From NCBI GenBank assembly GCA_003222235.1, contig QHVD01000303.1:1-14466 (forward strand): a stretch of DNA of 14,466 bases. Reading direction: 5' to 3'. Source of the stretch: Gemmatimonadota bacterium (GTDB taxonomy: Bacteria > Gemmatimonadota > Gemmatimonadetes > Gemmatimonadales > GWC2-71-9). The number at the start of each line of letters is the position of its first letter. The first letter of the stretch is position 1. This document shows positions 6,828 to 14,164 of this stretch, in pieces. The position numbers were made by a program, and so were the translations under genes. A model generated the notes under the pieces. That model searched no databases. It was given only the letters and a program-made list of their open reading frames with translations, and was not told where the DNA came from.

Positions 6828-9533
6828 ATGCTGACGCCGTCGCTCGAGGAGCTCCAGCGCGCCGTCGGCGACCGCTACGAAGTGCTGAGCCTCGCCGGGG
6901 CCGGGGGCATGGGCGCGGTATTTCGCGCCCGGCACCGCGCGCTGGGCCACATGGCGGCGGTGAAGGTGCTCCCCCCCGACATCGCCGCGAGCGAGATGCG
7001 GCAGGCCCGCTTCAAGCGCGAGGCCGCCCTCGCCGCCTCCCTGTCGCACCCCCATATCGTGCCGGTCTACGAGTTCGACACGCGCGAAGGGATCACCTTC
7101 TTGATCATGCCCTTCGTGCGGGGCGATACGCTCGAGCGCGTGCTCGCGGCGGGCGACCAGGGGAGAGTCGGCCTCGAGCAGGTGCTGCGGGTGGTGCGGG
7201 AAGTGGGCGCGGCACTCGACTTCGCGCACCGGCGCGGCATCGTGCACCGCGACATCAAGCCGTCGAACATCCTGATCGAGGAGGACACGGGCCGGGCGCT
7301 GCTCACCGATTTCGGCATCGCGCGCGTGGAGCATGTCGCGACCTCTTCTCTCACGGCGCCCGGCATGGCGATCGGCACGCCCGATTACATGGCGCCCGAG
7401 CAAGCCGCGGGGAGCGAGCGGCTGGACGGGCGGGCCGACCTCTACTCGCTCGCTCTCGTGGCGTTCGAAGCGCTGACGGGAACGCGACCGGCGTTGGGCA
7501 CGGAGCGCGCCGCGCTCGCCCGCGCGCTGTGCGCGGCCCGGCCCGAGCTGTCGGGCGCCGCCGCAGCCGCCCTGGTCGCCCCTCTCGCCCTGCGGCGGGA
7601 CGACCGCCCCGCATCGGCGGCCGCGTGGCTGGCCGCGGTCGATCGCGGCGCGGCGGGCGGGTGGCGGCGCCGGCGGCGCTGGCTCGCAGCGGCAGGCCTC
7701 GCCGCCGCGCCGCTCGCGGGCACCGGGTGGTATCTGTGCCGCGCTCATGTGATCTGTCCGTTGCCGCCCGGCCGGCCCGCCGTCGCCGTCATGCCCTTCA
7801 CCGTGCTGGGGGCGTCGCCGTATCCCGCCGGCCAGCTCCCCGACCAGCTGATCGCCCGCTTCAGTCCGGTCCCCGACCTCGAAGAGGCGTTGTCGTTCGG
7901 CAAGGTCAGCGCACAGATCGGTACGCAACCGGTCTCGAACGGTGAAGCCGACAGCGTCGCGCGTCGCCTCGGCGCGTGGTACTTCCTCCAAACGAACACC
8001 GAGTTCGCGAAGAGCCGCGTCACTCTCGCGGCCCGGCTGTACGAAGTGGGGCAGAAGCGGGAGCGCAGCCGCGCCCAGGCGACCGGGTCGGCGGACTCCG
8101 TGTCCGACCTCATGGACCGGGTGTGGGCTCAGATCCTCGGCCACGGCTTCGTCCCCAAGACTTACCCCACGCTCCCGAGCGGCAACAAGGACGCCATCGC
8201 CGCCTACCTCAACGCGGAGTACGCCTTTCGGCGCGGCGACTACCGCACCGCCCGCGCGGAGTATACGCGCGTGATCGAAGCCGACTCCGGCTTCGCCATC
8301 GCGCATTTTCGCCGCGCCCTCGTGGCGGCCCAGGTCGATCCGACGCGAGAGGGCTTCGGCGCCGCGCTCGCCGGTGCGCGACGCCACCAGCGCGGCCTGT
8401 CGCCGGCGGACAGCTTGCTCCTCGACGGCTTCTACCTGCTCCTCGACCGGGGCGACGGGCTGGCGGCGCTGGAGCGCTTCAAGCGGGCGAGCGAGCAGGC
8501 GCCCGACTACCCACCGGTGTGGTTCGTCCTGGGCGAGTTCTACTACCACTTCGGCAACCTGTTCGACCAGAGCATCGCCGAAGCGGGACGGGCGTTCAAT
8601 CGGGTGCTCGATCTCGACCCGCGCTTCGCGCCCGCCCTGCCGCACCTCATGTCCCTCGCTTACCTCGAAGGAGACCGCCAGGAGACCCGGCGTTTGATCC
8701 ACAGCTACCTGCGGCTCGACTCGACCTCGGTCGTCGCGGAAGCCGTCGGGATCGCCGACACGCTGGTGTTCGAGTCGCCGCCGGCCCAGCTGCAGCTCGC
8801 CAGGACGCTCTGCGCGCACAGCTTCCTCGCGCTCGAGTTTCTGGCATTCCAGGCCGCGGAGTTCGGAACGAGAGAGGACCGCCAGCTCTACGGCCGGCCT
8901 CTGCTCCGCTGCCTGGAACAGCGCGCGGCGACGGATGACGAGCGGGCGAGAGCGCTGCGGATGCGGCTGGCCGCGGACCTGCGCGACGGTTACGCGGACA
9001 GCGCCCGCGCCCGGCTCGACCGGGCCACCCTCGGCTGGGCGGCACGCGAGCGTGACCTCTGGATCCTTCTCTTCAAAGCCGCGGAGCTCCCACCGCTCGG
9101 CGACTGGCGCGCGGCGGCCCAGCGCGTGAGCCCCCGCGTTGCGACGGCCGACCCCGTCGCGCACTGGCTGCTCGCGCGCGTGAACGTCGACCGGGCCCGG
9201 CACGCCGTCGCGCTGCACCGGCTGGCGACGGACAGCGCGCCCCTGGCCGCCAGTCTCGACCTCGATCTCGCAGCGCGCGAGGCCCTCGCACGGCGCGACT
9301 CGACCCAGGCCCTGCACCTCTGGGATCAGGCGACGCGGCACTTCGACGTCTTGAGCGTGCCGTTCGAGCTCGTCGCCTCGCTCTGGCCGCTGCGGCTCGA
9401 CATGGCGCGCCTCACCGTCGCGCGGCGAGACGACGCGACCGCCGCCCGCGCCTGTGGGTCGTTCCAGACCCTGATGGGCTACGTGGACCAGGTTGCAGTG
9501 CCCGAAATCGAGCGGCTCTGCCCCGCGCGGTAG
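6828..9533 (+). CDS. Receptor Ser/Thr protein kinase with TPR-rich extracytoplasmic region (second of pair)
   Basis: 901 residues from ATG 6828, two bases after the TAG of the first kinase, so translation is probably coupled. The frame is open further upstream, but a longer protein would overlap the first kinase by 170 bp with sequence unlike a kinase N-terminus. Kinase motifs are all present: GAGGMGAV (24-31), K46, E65, HRDIKPSN (140-147), DFG (161-163) and APE (189-191). The end of the kinase C-lobe is short, stopping near residue 272. A single membrane helix follows at about 284-302. The next 150 residues (PAVAVMPFTVLGAS onward) form a sensor-like domain. TPR-like helices start near 455 (AAYLNAEYAFRRGDYRTARA) and run to the end. 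It shares its layout with the upstream kinase but not its periplasmic sequence, suggesting an old duplication with sensor divergence or two inputs to one pathway. A REP-like palindrome begins right after the stop. Confidence 0.93.
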   Translation: MLTPSLEELQRAVGDRYEVLSLAGAGGMGAVFRARHRALGHMAAVKVLPPDIAASEMRQARFKREAALAASLSHPHIVPVYEFDTREGITFLIMPFVRGDTLERVLAAGDQGRVGLEQVLRVVREVGAALDFAHRRGIVHRDIKPSNILIEEDTGRALLTDFGIARVEHVATSSLTAPGMAIGTPDYMAPEQAAGSERLDGRADLYSLALVAFEALTGTRPALGTERAALARALCAARPELSGAAAAALVAPLALRRDDRPASAAAWLAAVDRGAAGGWRRRRRWLAAAGLAAAPLAGTGWYLCRAHVICPLPPGRPAVAVMPFTVLGASPYPAGQLPDQLIARFSPVPDLEEALSFGKVSAQIGTQPVSNGEADSVARRLGAWYFLQTNTEFAKSRVTLAARLYEVGQKRERSRAQATGSADSVSDLMDRVWAQILGHGFVPKTYPTLPSGNKDAIAAYLNAEYAFRRGDYRTARAEYTRVIEADSGFAIAHFRRALVAAQVDPTREGFGAALAGARRHQRGLSPADSLLLDGFYLLLDRGDGLAALERFKRASEQAPDYPPVWFVLGEFYYHFGNLFDQSIAEAGRAFNRVLDLDPRFAPALPHLMSLAYLEGDRQETRRLIHSYLRLDSTSVVAEAVGIADTLVFESPPAQLQLARTLCAHSFLALEFLAFQAAEFGTREDRQLYGRPLLRCLEQRAATDDERARALRMRLAADLRDGYADSARARLDRATLGWAARERDLWILLFKAAELPPLGDWRAAAQRVSPRVATADPVAHWLLARVNVDRARHAVALHRLATDSAPLAASLDLDLAAREALARRDSTQALHLWDQATRHFDVLSVPFELVASLWPLRLDMARLTVARRDDATAARACGSFQTLMGYVDQVAVPEIERLCPAR

Positions 9534-9534
9534 G

Positions 9535-9662
9535 GGTCCTCACCCCCTGACGCCCCGCTCAGGTCCTCACCCCCTGACCCCCTCTCCGTTCCGGAGAGGG
9601 GGAACTCAGGCCATACATCGTTCCCCCTCTCCCGAAGGGAGAGGGGGCCAGGGGGTGAGGAC
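9535..9662. repeat. REP-like palindromic element
   Basis: A 17-bp direct repeat GGTCCTCACCCCCTGAC lies at 9535-9551 and 9562-9578, and its inverse (CAGGGGGTGAGGAC) at 9649-9662 closes the element. Inside are two perfect hairpins: CCCCCTCTCC/GGAGAGGGGG (9578-9587 with 9593-9602, 5-nt loop) and CCCCCTCTCCC/GGGAGAGGGGG (9623-9633 with 9637-9647, GAA loop). Such C-rich/G-rich palindromes recur in intergenic DNA of many environmental bacteria. Placed one base after the kinase stop, it could end or stabilise the kinase mRNA. There is no T-run. The short open frames across it are not genes. Confidence 0.85.
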
Positions 9663-9709
9663 TCAAGAGGCTTGACCGCTGCTTGACCCCTCCGGCGCAT
9701 CGTGCGGCC

Positions 9710-9850
9710 GTCCCTTACGGTGCGATCATCGGGGCGGCGCTTGGATATGCCGTGAGGACTGAGGTCTGGGCGGGAGTACCGCTCGGTCAAACGCATCACC
9801 TCTCGCTCGCCCCGCGCGGCAGCGGCCTGGCGCTCTCCCTCGCATTCTGA
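9710..9850 (+). pseudogene. C-terminal remnant of a small glycine-zipper type protein
   Basis: This frame has no start codon but reads like real protein up to TGA 9848-9850: VPYGAIIGAALGYAVRTE, then VWAGVPLGQTHHLSLAPRGS, then GLALSLAF. A glycine/alanine-rich membrane-type helix, a basic-acidic turn and a terminal beta strand ending in F form a C-terminus I associate with uncharacterised small proteins of Gemmatimonadota-like genomes. Upstream the frame quickly becomes unconvincing and stops at 9656-9658 within the palindromic repeat. The 5' part was probably lost, perhaps with arrival of the repeat. It could also be chance, since GC-rich DNA gives long open frames. Confidence 0.42.
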
Positions 9851-9956
9851 GAGCAATCAAGCCCAGGTCGCGAGCAAAGCGCCAGGCTCGCTGTGGCAGA
9901 GAGTGGCCGTCGCACAGCGGGTGGCCGTCGCGCTCGGCGAGGAGTAGGTTCACCGC
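9851..9956 (+). promoter_or_regulatory. Leader of the PQQ dehydrogenase gene
   Basis: This segment lies between the gene remnant and the GTG start at 9957. It holds a Shine-Dalgarno-like GAGGAG (9939-9944), about 12 nt before the GTG, which supports that start. An 11-bp direct repeat GTGGCCGTCGC occurs at 9903-9913 and 9921-9931, spaced 18 bp start to start. It could be a regulator site or chance. No clear promoter was found. Confidence 0.3.
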
Positions 9957-11903
9957 GTGATCGCGCATCGCGTCTCGGGCGCCCAGCTCACTGGGCTCTT
10001 GTTGGTGGCGGCCTGCAAACCGGGTGGGAACGGCTCGGGCAGCGCGACGGTCGGTTGGCCCGCCTATGGGGGCGACCCCGGCGGCGCGCGCTATTCGGCC
10101 GCCGCCGAGATCACTCCGCGAAACGTTGCCCGGCTCCGCGTCGCCTGGACCTATCGCACGGGCGACGTGTCCGACGGCCGGCACTGGCCCAGCACCACCC
10201 GCTTCGAGGCGACGCCGATCCTCGGCGAAGGCACGCTGTATCTGAGCACGCCGTTCGACCGGGTCGTGGCGCTCGATCCCGCAACCGGCTCCGAGCGCTG
10301 GCGCTTCGACCCGGGGATCGATCTCTCGACTCCCTACTCGGAAGGCCTCGTGTCCCGCGGCGTCGCCTACTGGCGAGACTCGACGGCCGTGCCGAACGCG
10401 CCGTGCGGCCGGGCGATCTTCCTCGCGACGCTCGACGCGCGCCTCATCGCGCTCGACGCCCAGACCGGTACGCCCTGCCCCCGCTTCGGGCGCGCGGGTG
10501 CGGTGAGCCTCGCCGGCGACGTGGGGCCCGTCCAGCGGGGGCAGTACGAGGTGACGTCTCCGCCCGCCGTCGTGAACGCGATCGTCGTGGTGGGCTCCGC
10601 GGTGGGCGACAACCGCGGCGTCGCCGTCGAGCACGGCACGGTGCACGGAATCGACGCCCGCACCGGGGCGCTGCGGTGGAGCTGGGACCCGATCCCGCGC
10701 GACTCAGGCAGCCCGGCCTGGCGCGATTGGAAGCCGGACCAGGCGCGTCGCACCGGTGCGGGGAACGCCTGGGGAGTGATCTCGGCCGACCCGGCGCGCG
10801 ACCTCGTGTTCGTGCCCACCGGGAGCGCCGCGCCCGACTACTACGGCGGCGAGCGACTCGGCGCGAACCGCTATGCCAACTCCGTCGTCGCGCTCCGGGC
10901 GTCCACCGGCGCGCTCGTGTGGGCGTTCCAGGTTGTGCATCACGATCTGTGGAACTACGACGTGGCCGCCGAGCCGGCCCTGGTCACGATCCGGCTCGAC
11001 GGGCGGGACGTCCCGGCCGTCGTCGTCTCCACCAAGATGGGGCATGTCTTCGTCCTGTCGCGTGAGACCGGCGCACCGCTGTTCCCGGTAGAAGAGCGAC
11101 CCGTGCCACACAGCGACGTGCCCGGCGAGGCGGCGTGGCCCACCCAGCCGTTCCCCGTTCGGCCGCCACACATTGTCGGCCCCACGGACGCGTGGGGCCC
11201 GACCCCGCAGGACCTTGCGTTCTGCCGGGACCGGCTCGAGCACCTGCGTCACGACGGCATCTTCACGCCACCGAGCCTGGGCGGCAGCGTGATCTATCCG
11301 GGGTCGGTCGGAGGGACGAACTGGGGTGGCGTCGCGGTACAGCGTGACCAGGGCCTGGTCGTGACGGCGATCAACCGCCTCGCCTTTTGGGCGCAGCTCG
11401 TCCCGGCCAATCGCGTGGCGCTGCTGAGCCGCGAGGACCGGAACCAGCTCGCCGAGCAGCGCGGCACGCCCTACTGGCTCGCCCACGGGCCGCTCGTCTC
11501 GCCGAGCCGGGTTCCCTGCACACGCCCGCCCTGGAGCTCGCTCGTCACCGTGGACCTGAAGACCGGCGCCGTACGCTGGGAAGTGCCGCTCGGCACGATC
11601 CCCCCGCTCACGGCCCAGGCTCCCGACGCCGCCAAATGGGGCTCGGTGACCCTGGGCGGTCCCATTGTGACCGCCGGCGGCCTGGTGTTCATTGCCGCCG
11701 CCCTCGACGACAGCCTCCGCGCCTTCGATCTCCAGGATGGGAAGGAGCTGTGGAGCGCCGCGCTGCCGGCCGGCGGCCAGGCGACCCCGATGACCTATCA
11801 GCTGACGCCCGGTGGCAAGCAGTACGTCGTCATCGCCGCCGGGGGCCACGGGGCTCTGGGAACGACGTTCGGCGACTACGTCGTGGCGTTCGCGCTGCCC
11901 TGA
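9957..11903 (+). CDS. PQQ-dependent dehydrogenase lipoprotein, quinoprotein glucose dehydrogenase type
   Basis: 648 residues from GTG 9957. Residues 1-20 are a lipoprotein signal ending LLLVAAC, so C20 should be lipidated and the enzyme anchored on the periplasmic side. WPAYGGDPGGARYSAAAEIT (34-53) begins the eight-bladed PQQ propeller. HHDLWNYD (328-335) and STKMGHVF (358-365, K360) match the conserved aspartate and lysine region at PQQ in membrane glucose dehydrogenases, and FPVEERPVPHSDVPGE (376-391) and NWGG (455-458) are typical of that subfamily. It lacks the N-terminal membrane helices of E. coli-type Gcd, so it is the short, lipoprotein form. It would oxidise an aldose or alcohol in the periplasm, passing electrons to quinone or a cytochrome. 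Substrate cannot be read from sequence. No PQQ biosynthesis gene is in the window. Two GMC-dehydrogenase genes follow 124 bp later and may take the next oxidation step. Confidence 0.9.
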   Translation: MIAHRVSGAQLTGLLLVAACKPGGNGSGSATVGWPAYGGDPGGARYSAAAEITPRNVARLRVAWTYRTGDVSDGRHWPSTTRFEATPILGEGTLYLSTPFDRVVALDPATGSERWRFDPGIDLSTPYSEGLVSRGVAYWRDSTAVPNAPCGRAIFLATLDARLIALDAQTGTPCPRFGRAGAVSLAGDVGPVQRGQYEVTSPPAVVNAIVVVGSAVGDNRGVAVEHGTVHGIDARTGALRWSWDPIPRDSGSPAWRDWKPDQARRTGAGNAWGVISADPARDLVFVPTGSAAPDYYGGERLGANRYANSVVALRASTGALVWAFQVVHHDLWNYDVAAEPALVTIRLDGRDVPAVVVSTKMGHVFVLSRETGAPLFPVEERPVPHSDVPGEAAWPTQPFPVRPPHIVGPTDAWGPTPQDLAFCRDRLEHLRHDGIFTPPSLGGSVIYPGSVGGTNWGGVAVQRDQGLVVTAINRLAFWAQLVPANRVALLSREDRNQLAEQRGTPYWLAHGPLVSPSRVPCTRPPWSSLVTVDLKTGAVRWEVPLGTIPPLTAQAPDAAKWGSVTLGGPIVTAGGLVFIAAALDDSLRAFDLQDGKELWSAALPAGGQATPMTYQLTPGGKQYVVIAAGGHGALGTTFGDYVVAFALP

Positions 11904-11909
11904 CGCTGC

Positions 11910-11940
11910 GAGGCGGTCCGGCCTGAGCGGGCGTCGCCTC
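11910..11940 (+). terminator. Possible weak hairpin after the PQQ dehydrogenase
   Basis: GAGGCG at 11910-11915 can pair with CGCCTC at 11935-11940 across a 19-nt loop, 6 bp after the stop. A second short stem, GGGCC/GGCCC, lies at 11977-11992. Neither is followed by a T-run, so termination is uncertain and read-through into the next genes is possible. Confidence 0.22.
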
Positions 11941-12027
11941 ACGCACCGCTTGACGATCGCTGCACTTCACTTTGCCGGGCCTTGAGGGGCCCAGCCCATC
12001 GTGTGCGCGTCACGAACGGAGACGCGC

Positions 12028-12591
12028 ATGCAGACCATCCCTCGCCGCCAAGCCCTGCATCAGCTGGGCCTCATCGCGGCCGGACTGGCCGCCGCCTGCA
12101 CACCCGTGCGCGTGCTCGTGAGCGCGTACCCGCAGGCGTTCGACGACGACGACGAGCTGGTCGACCGCGTGCTCCGCGCCTTCGTGACGGCTGTGATCCC
12201 GGGAGCGCCGGCCGACGACCCGGACCTCGTCCGCGCCTATACCGATCCCGCCTATCCGTTCGCCCAGTACGTGGGATTCTTCGCGGCCGATCTCTCCCGG
12301 CGCGCGGCGCAGCGGTTCGCGGGACGGCCGTTCGAGCGGCTCGACGTGCGACAGCGGACCGCCGTGATCGCAGAAGGCCTCGCGGCGGACGGCACGACGC
12401 GCAAGCTGTACAACGGCGCCGTGGTGCTAGCCCAGATCGCGTTCTACGCCGGGATGTACGACGACAAGAAGGGCTGCCCCATGATCGGCTTCGAGGGCGG
12501 CTACCACTGGCACCCGCTGAGCGACATGACGCATTCGAGCCCGGAGCGCTTTCTCTCGCACGCGCGCACGGCGGATGGCAACTTCGCCTGA
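12028..12591 (+). CDS. Tat-exported subunit, gluconate 2-dehydrogenase subunit 3 family
   Basis: 187 residues from ATG 12028, with GGAG 6 nt upstream. An in-frame GTG at 12001 would add nine residues before the signal peptide and has no better ribosome site. Residues 6-24 are a twin-arginine signal, RRQALHQLGLIAAGLAAAC, that ends in a cysteine in a lipobox-like setting, so it may be a Tat-exported lipoprotein. The mature part (FVTAVIPGAP, then DPAYPFAQYVGFFAADLSRR, then LYNGAVVLAQIAFYAGMYDD) fits the small subunit that accompanies GMC flavoprotein dehydrogenases. In that family the small subunit carries the export signal and escorts the folded FAD subunit, which has none. The GMC gene starts 8 bp after this stop, supporting a complex. 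The family match rests on pattern and neighbour rather than a catalytic motif. Confidence 0.78.
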   Translation: MQTIPRRQALHQLGLIAAGLAAACTPVRVLVSAYPQAFDDDDELVDRVLRAFVTAVIPGAPADDPDLVRAYTDPAYPFAQYVGFFAADLSRRAAQRFAGRPFERLDVRQRTAVIAEGLAADGTTRKLYNGAVVLAQIAFYAGMYDDKKGCPMIGFEGGYHWHPLSDMTHSSPERFLSHARTADGNFA

Positions 12592-12599
12592 GGCACATC

Positions 12600-14090
12600 A
12601 TGCAGACTGTGCACACCGACGTTCTGATCATCGGCACGGGATTCGGCGCCGCGGCGCCCGCGCTGCGCCTGGCGGAAGCCGGGGCGCGGGTGGTGATGGT
12701 CGAGAAGGGTCCCAAGGTGCAGACGTCCGACTTCCGGCAGACGTCCGACCCCCAGTACCTCCTCAAGTACATCAAGGGGACGCCGGGCGACCACCTGAGT
12801 CTCACGTACGCCGAGGCGCTGGGAGGTGGGTCCGGCTTCTACGAGATGGTGTCGCTGCGGGCACCGTCGCTCGTCTTCGACCAGCTGGACGCGCAGGGCC
12901 GGCGGCTATGGCCTGCGGGCCTCGGTCGATCCGCGCTCGACCCCTACTACGACGTCGCCGAGCGGATGCTGCACGTATCGCAGATTCCGCTCGACGAGGT
13001 GCCGAAGACCGGTCTGGTCTTCGCCCAGCTGATGAGGAACCTGGGCTACTCCGTCGATCGCGCCCGCTATGCGGTACGCGGCTGCCAGGGGAGCGGCTTC
13101 TGCGTAACGGGGTGCATCTACGGGGCGAAGCAGTCGCTGTTCCTCAACTACCTGCCGCAGGCGGTCGCGGCGGGCGCCGAGATCGAGACGGATCTCGAAG
13201 CGCTGTCCATCGAGCCGCTCGCGGCCGCGCCATACCGCTACCAGGTGCTGTGCCGCGGCCACACGGGCGGGCGCGATCACGTGCGCTTCGTCGCCAAAAT
13301 CGTCGTGCTCGCCGGCGGGACGGTGGGCACTGCGCGGCTGCTGCTGCGCTCGCGTGGCAACCTCCCATTTCTGAGCGAACACGTCGGGCGCAACATCGCC
13401 TACAACGGCAGCGTGAAGGTGGCGGGACTGCTCCCCGATTCCTTCCCCGACACCGACATGTTCACCGGCCGGACGCACCCGGGCATGATCAGCTACGAGT
13501 TCCTCGAGTCGCACGGGATCACCGTGCACGGGGTGAAGGCCCTGCCGCTGATGATCGTCTCGGCAGCGCGTATGCGCCTCGACGGTGACGGCGCCAATCC
13601 GGCCTGGTGGGGGCAGCCCAACGTGGAGCTCATGCGACAAATGCGCCATCGTATGGTCGTCCTCGTGGCGTTCGGACTGACGCCGCCGGGTGCCCGGCTC
13701 GACATGGCGGAGGGCGCGGAGGCGCGAGTGTCGCTGCCGATGACCGAGCCCCTCCAGCGCTACCACGCGGACACCAGGCGCCTGCTCGAGTCGATCCTGG
13801 TGCGGAACGGCTGCCGCCTGGTGCAGACGGAGTTTCTCGACAAGGACCTCGCCCCCGAGGCGGGCGTGCACTTTTCCACGGCCCACCAGGTGGGATCGTG
13901 CCGTATGGCGGATACCAGGTCCGCCGGCGTGGTCGACGGGGACGGAGAGGTGTTCGGCTATCCGGGTCTGTATGTGAGCGACGGCGCGGCCATCCCCTCC
14001 TCGCTCTCGGTGAATACGAGCCTTACAATTCTCGCGAACGCGGAGCGGATCGCGGCGGGATTGCGGGAGCGCTACCGGCTGCGCGCGTGA
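12600..14090 (+). CDS. GMC family FAD-dependent dehydrogenase/oxidoreductase
   Basis: 496 residues from ATG 12600, with TGAGG about 7 nt upstream overlapping the previous stop. VLIIGTGFGAAAPALRLAEA (8-27) with E35 at the end of strand 2 is the FAD/ADP-binding fold. The C-terminal GMC signature is present: HQVGSCRM with H429, DGAAIPSS, then VNTSLTILANAERIAAG with N472, giving the His-Asn active pair. Family members often have NP here; this one has NT. CQGSGFCVTGC (C162, C168, C172) is a three-cysteine cluster in the region where bacterial FAD-glucose dehydrogenases hold an iron-sulfur cluster, so a similar cluster is possible. There is no signal peptide, so export would rely on the Tat subunit upstream. 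Candidate substrates are gluconate or another sugar acid, a sugar, an alcohol or a sterol. No cytochrome c subunit is visible in the window. Confidence 0.88.
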   Translation: MQTVHTDVLIIGTGFGAAAPALRLAEAGARVVMVEKGPKVQTSDFRQTSDPQYLLKYIKGTPGDHLSLTYAEALGGGSGFYEMVSLRAPSLVFDQLDAQGRRLWPAGLGRSALDPYYDVAERMLHVSQIPLDEVPKTGLVFAQLMRNLGYSVDRARYAVRGCQGSGFCVTGCIYGAKQSLFLNYLPQAVAAGAEIETDLEALSIEPLAAAPYRYQVLCRGHTGGRDHVRFVAKIVVLAGGTVGTARLLLRSRGNLPFLSEHVGRNIAYNGSVKVAGLLPDSFPDTDMFTGRTHPGMISYEFLESHGITVHGVKALPLMIVSAARMRLDGDGANPAWWGQPNVELMRQMRHRMVVLVAFGLTPPGARLDMAEGAEARVSLPMTEPLQRYHADTRRLLESILVRNGCRLVQTEFLDKDLAPEAGVHFSTAHQVGSCRMADTRSAGVVDGDGEVFGYPGLYVSDGAAIPSSLSVNTSLTILANAERIAAGLRERYRLRA

Positions 14091-14153
14091 CGGGATTTGC
14101 TTGGTGAGGCGCAAGATCCCGGTTCAGGCGCCGCCGATCCGTTCTTCAAGTCG

Positions 14154-14160
14154 AGGAGGT
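14154..14160 (+). promoter_or_regulatory. Strong Shine-Dalgarno site
   Basis: AGGAGGT lies 4 nt before ATG 14165. It is the clearest ribosome site in the window and fixes the start of the final, partial lipoprotein gene. Confidence 0.75.
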
Positions 14161-14164
14161 CAAT

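Noticed and set aside
6822..9341. 839-residue open frame on the minus strand
   Set aside because: It covers the second kinase on the other strand, has an R/E/H/Q-rich composition without motifs, and the plus strand has a full kinase.
9479..9856. 125-residue minus-strand frame across the palindromic element
   Set aside because: Its central part is only the translation of the repeat, and the same region holds hairpins typical of non-coding repeats.
10704..11942. 412-residue minus-strand frame over the PQQ dehydrogenase
   Set aside because: The plus strand gives an unmistakable quinoprotein; the minus frame has no recognisable feature.
12906..14114. 402-residue minus-strand frame over the GMC gene
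   Set aside because: Antisense to the complete GMC reading frame and compositionally like other shadows (H, R, A rich).
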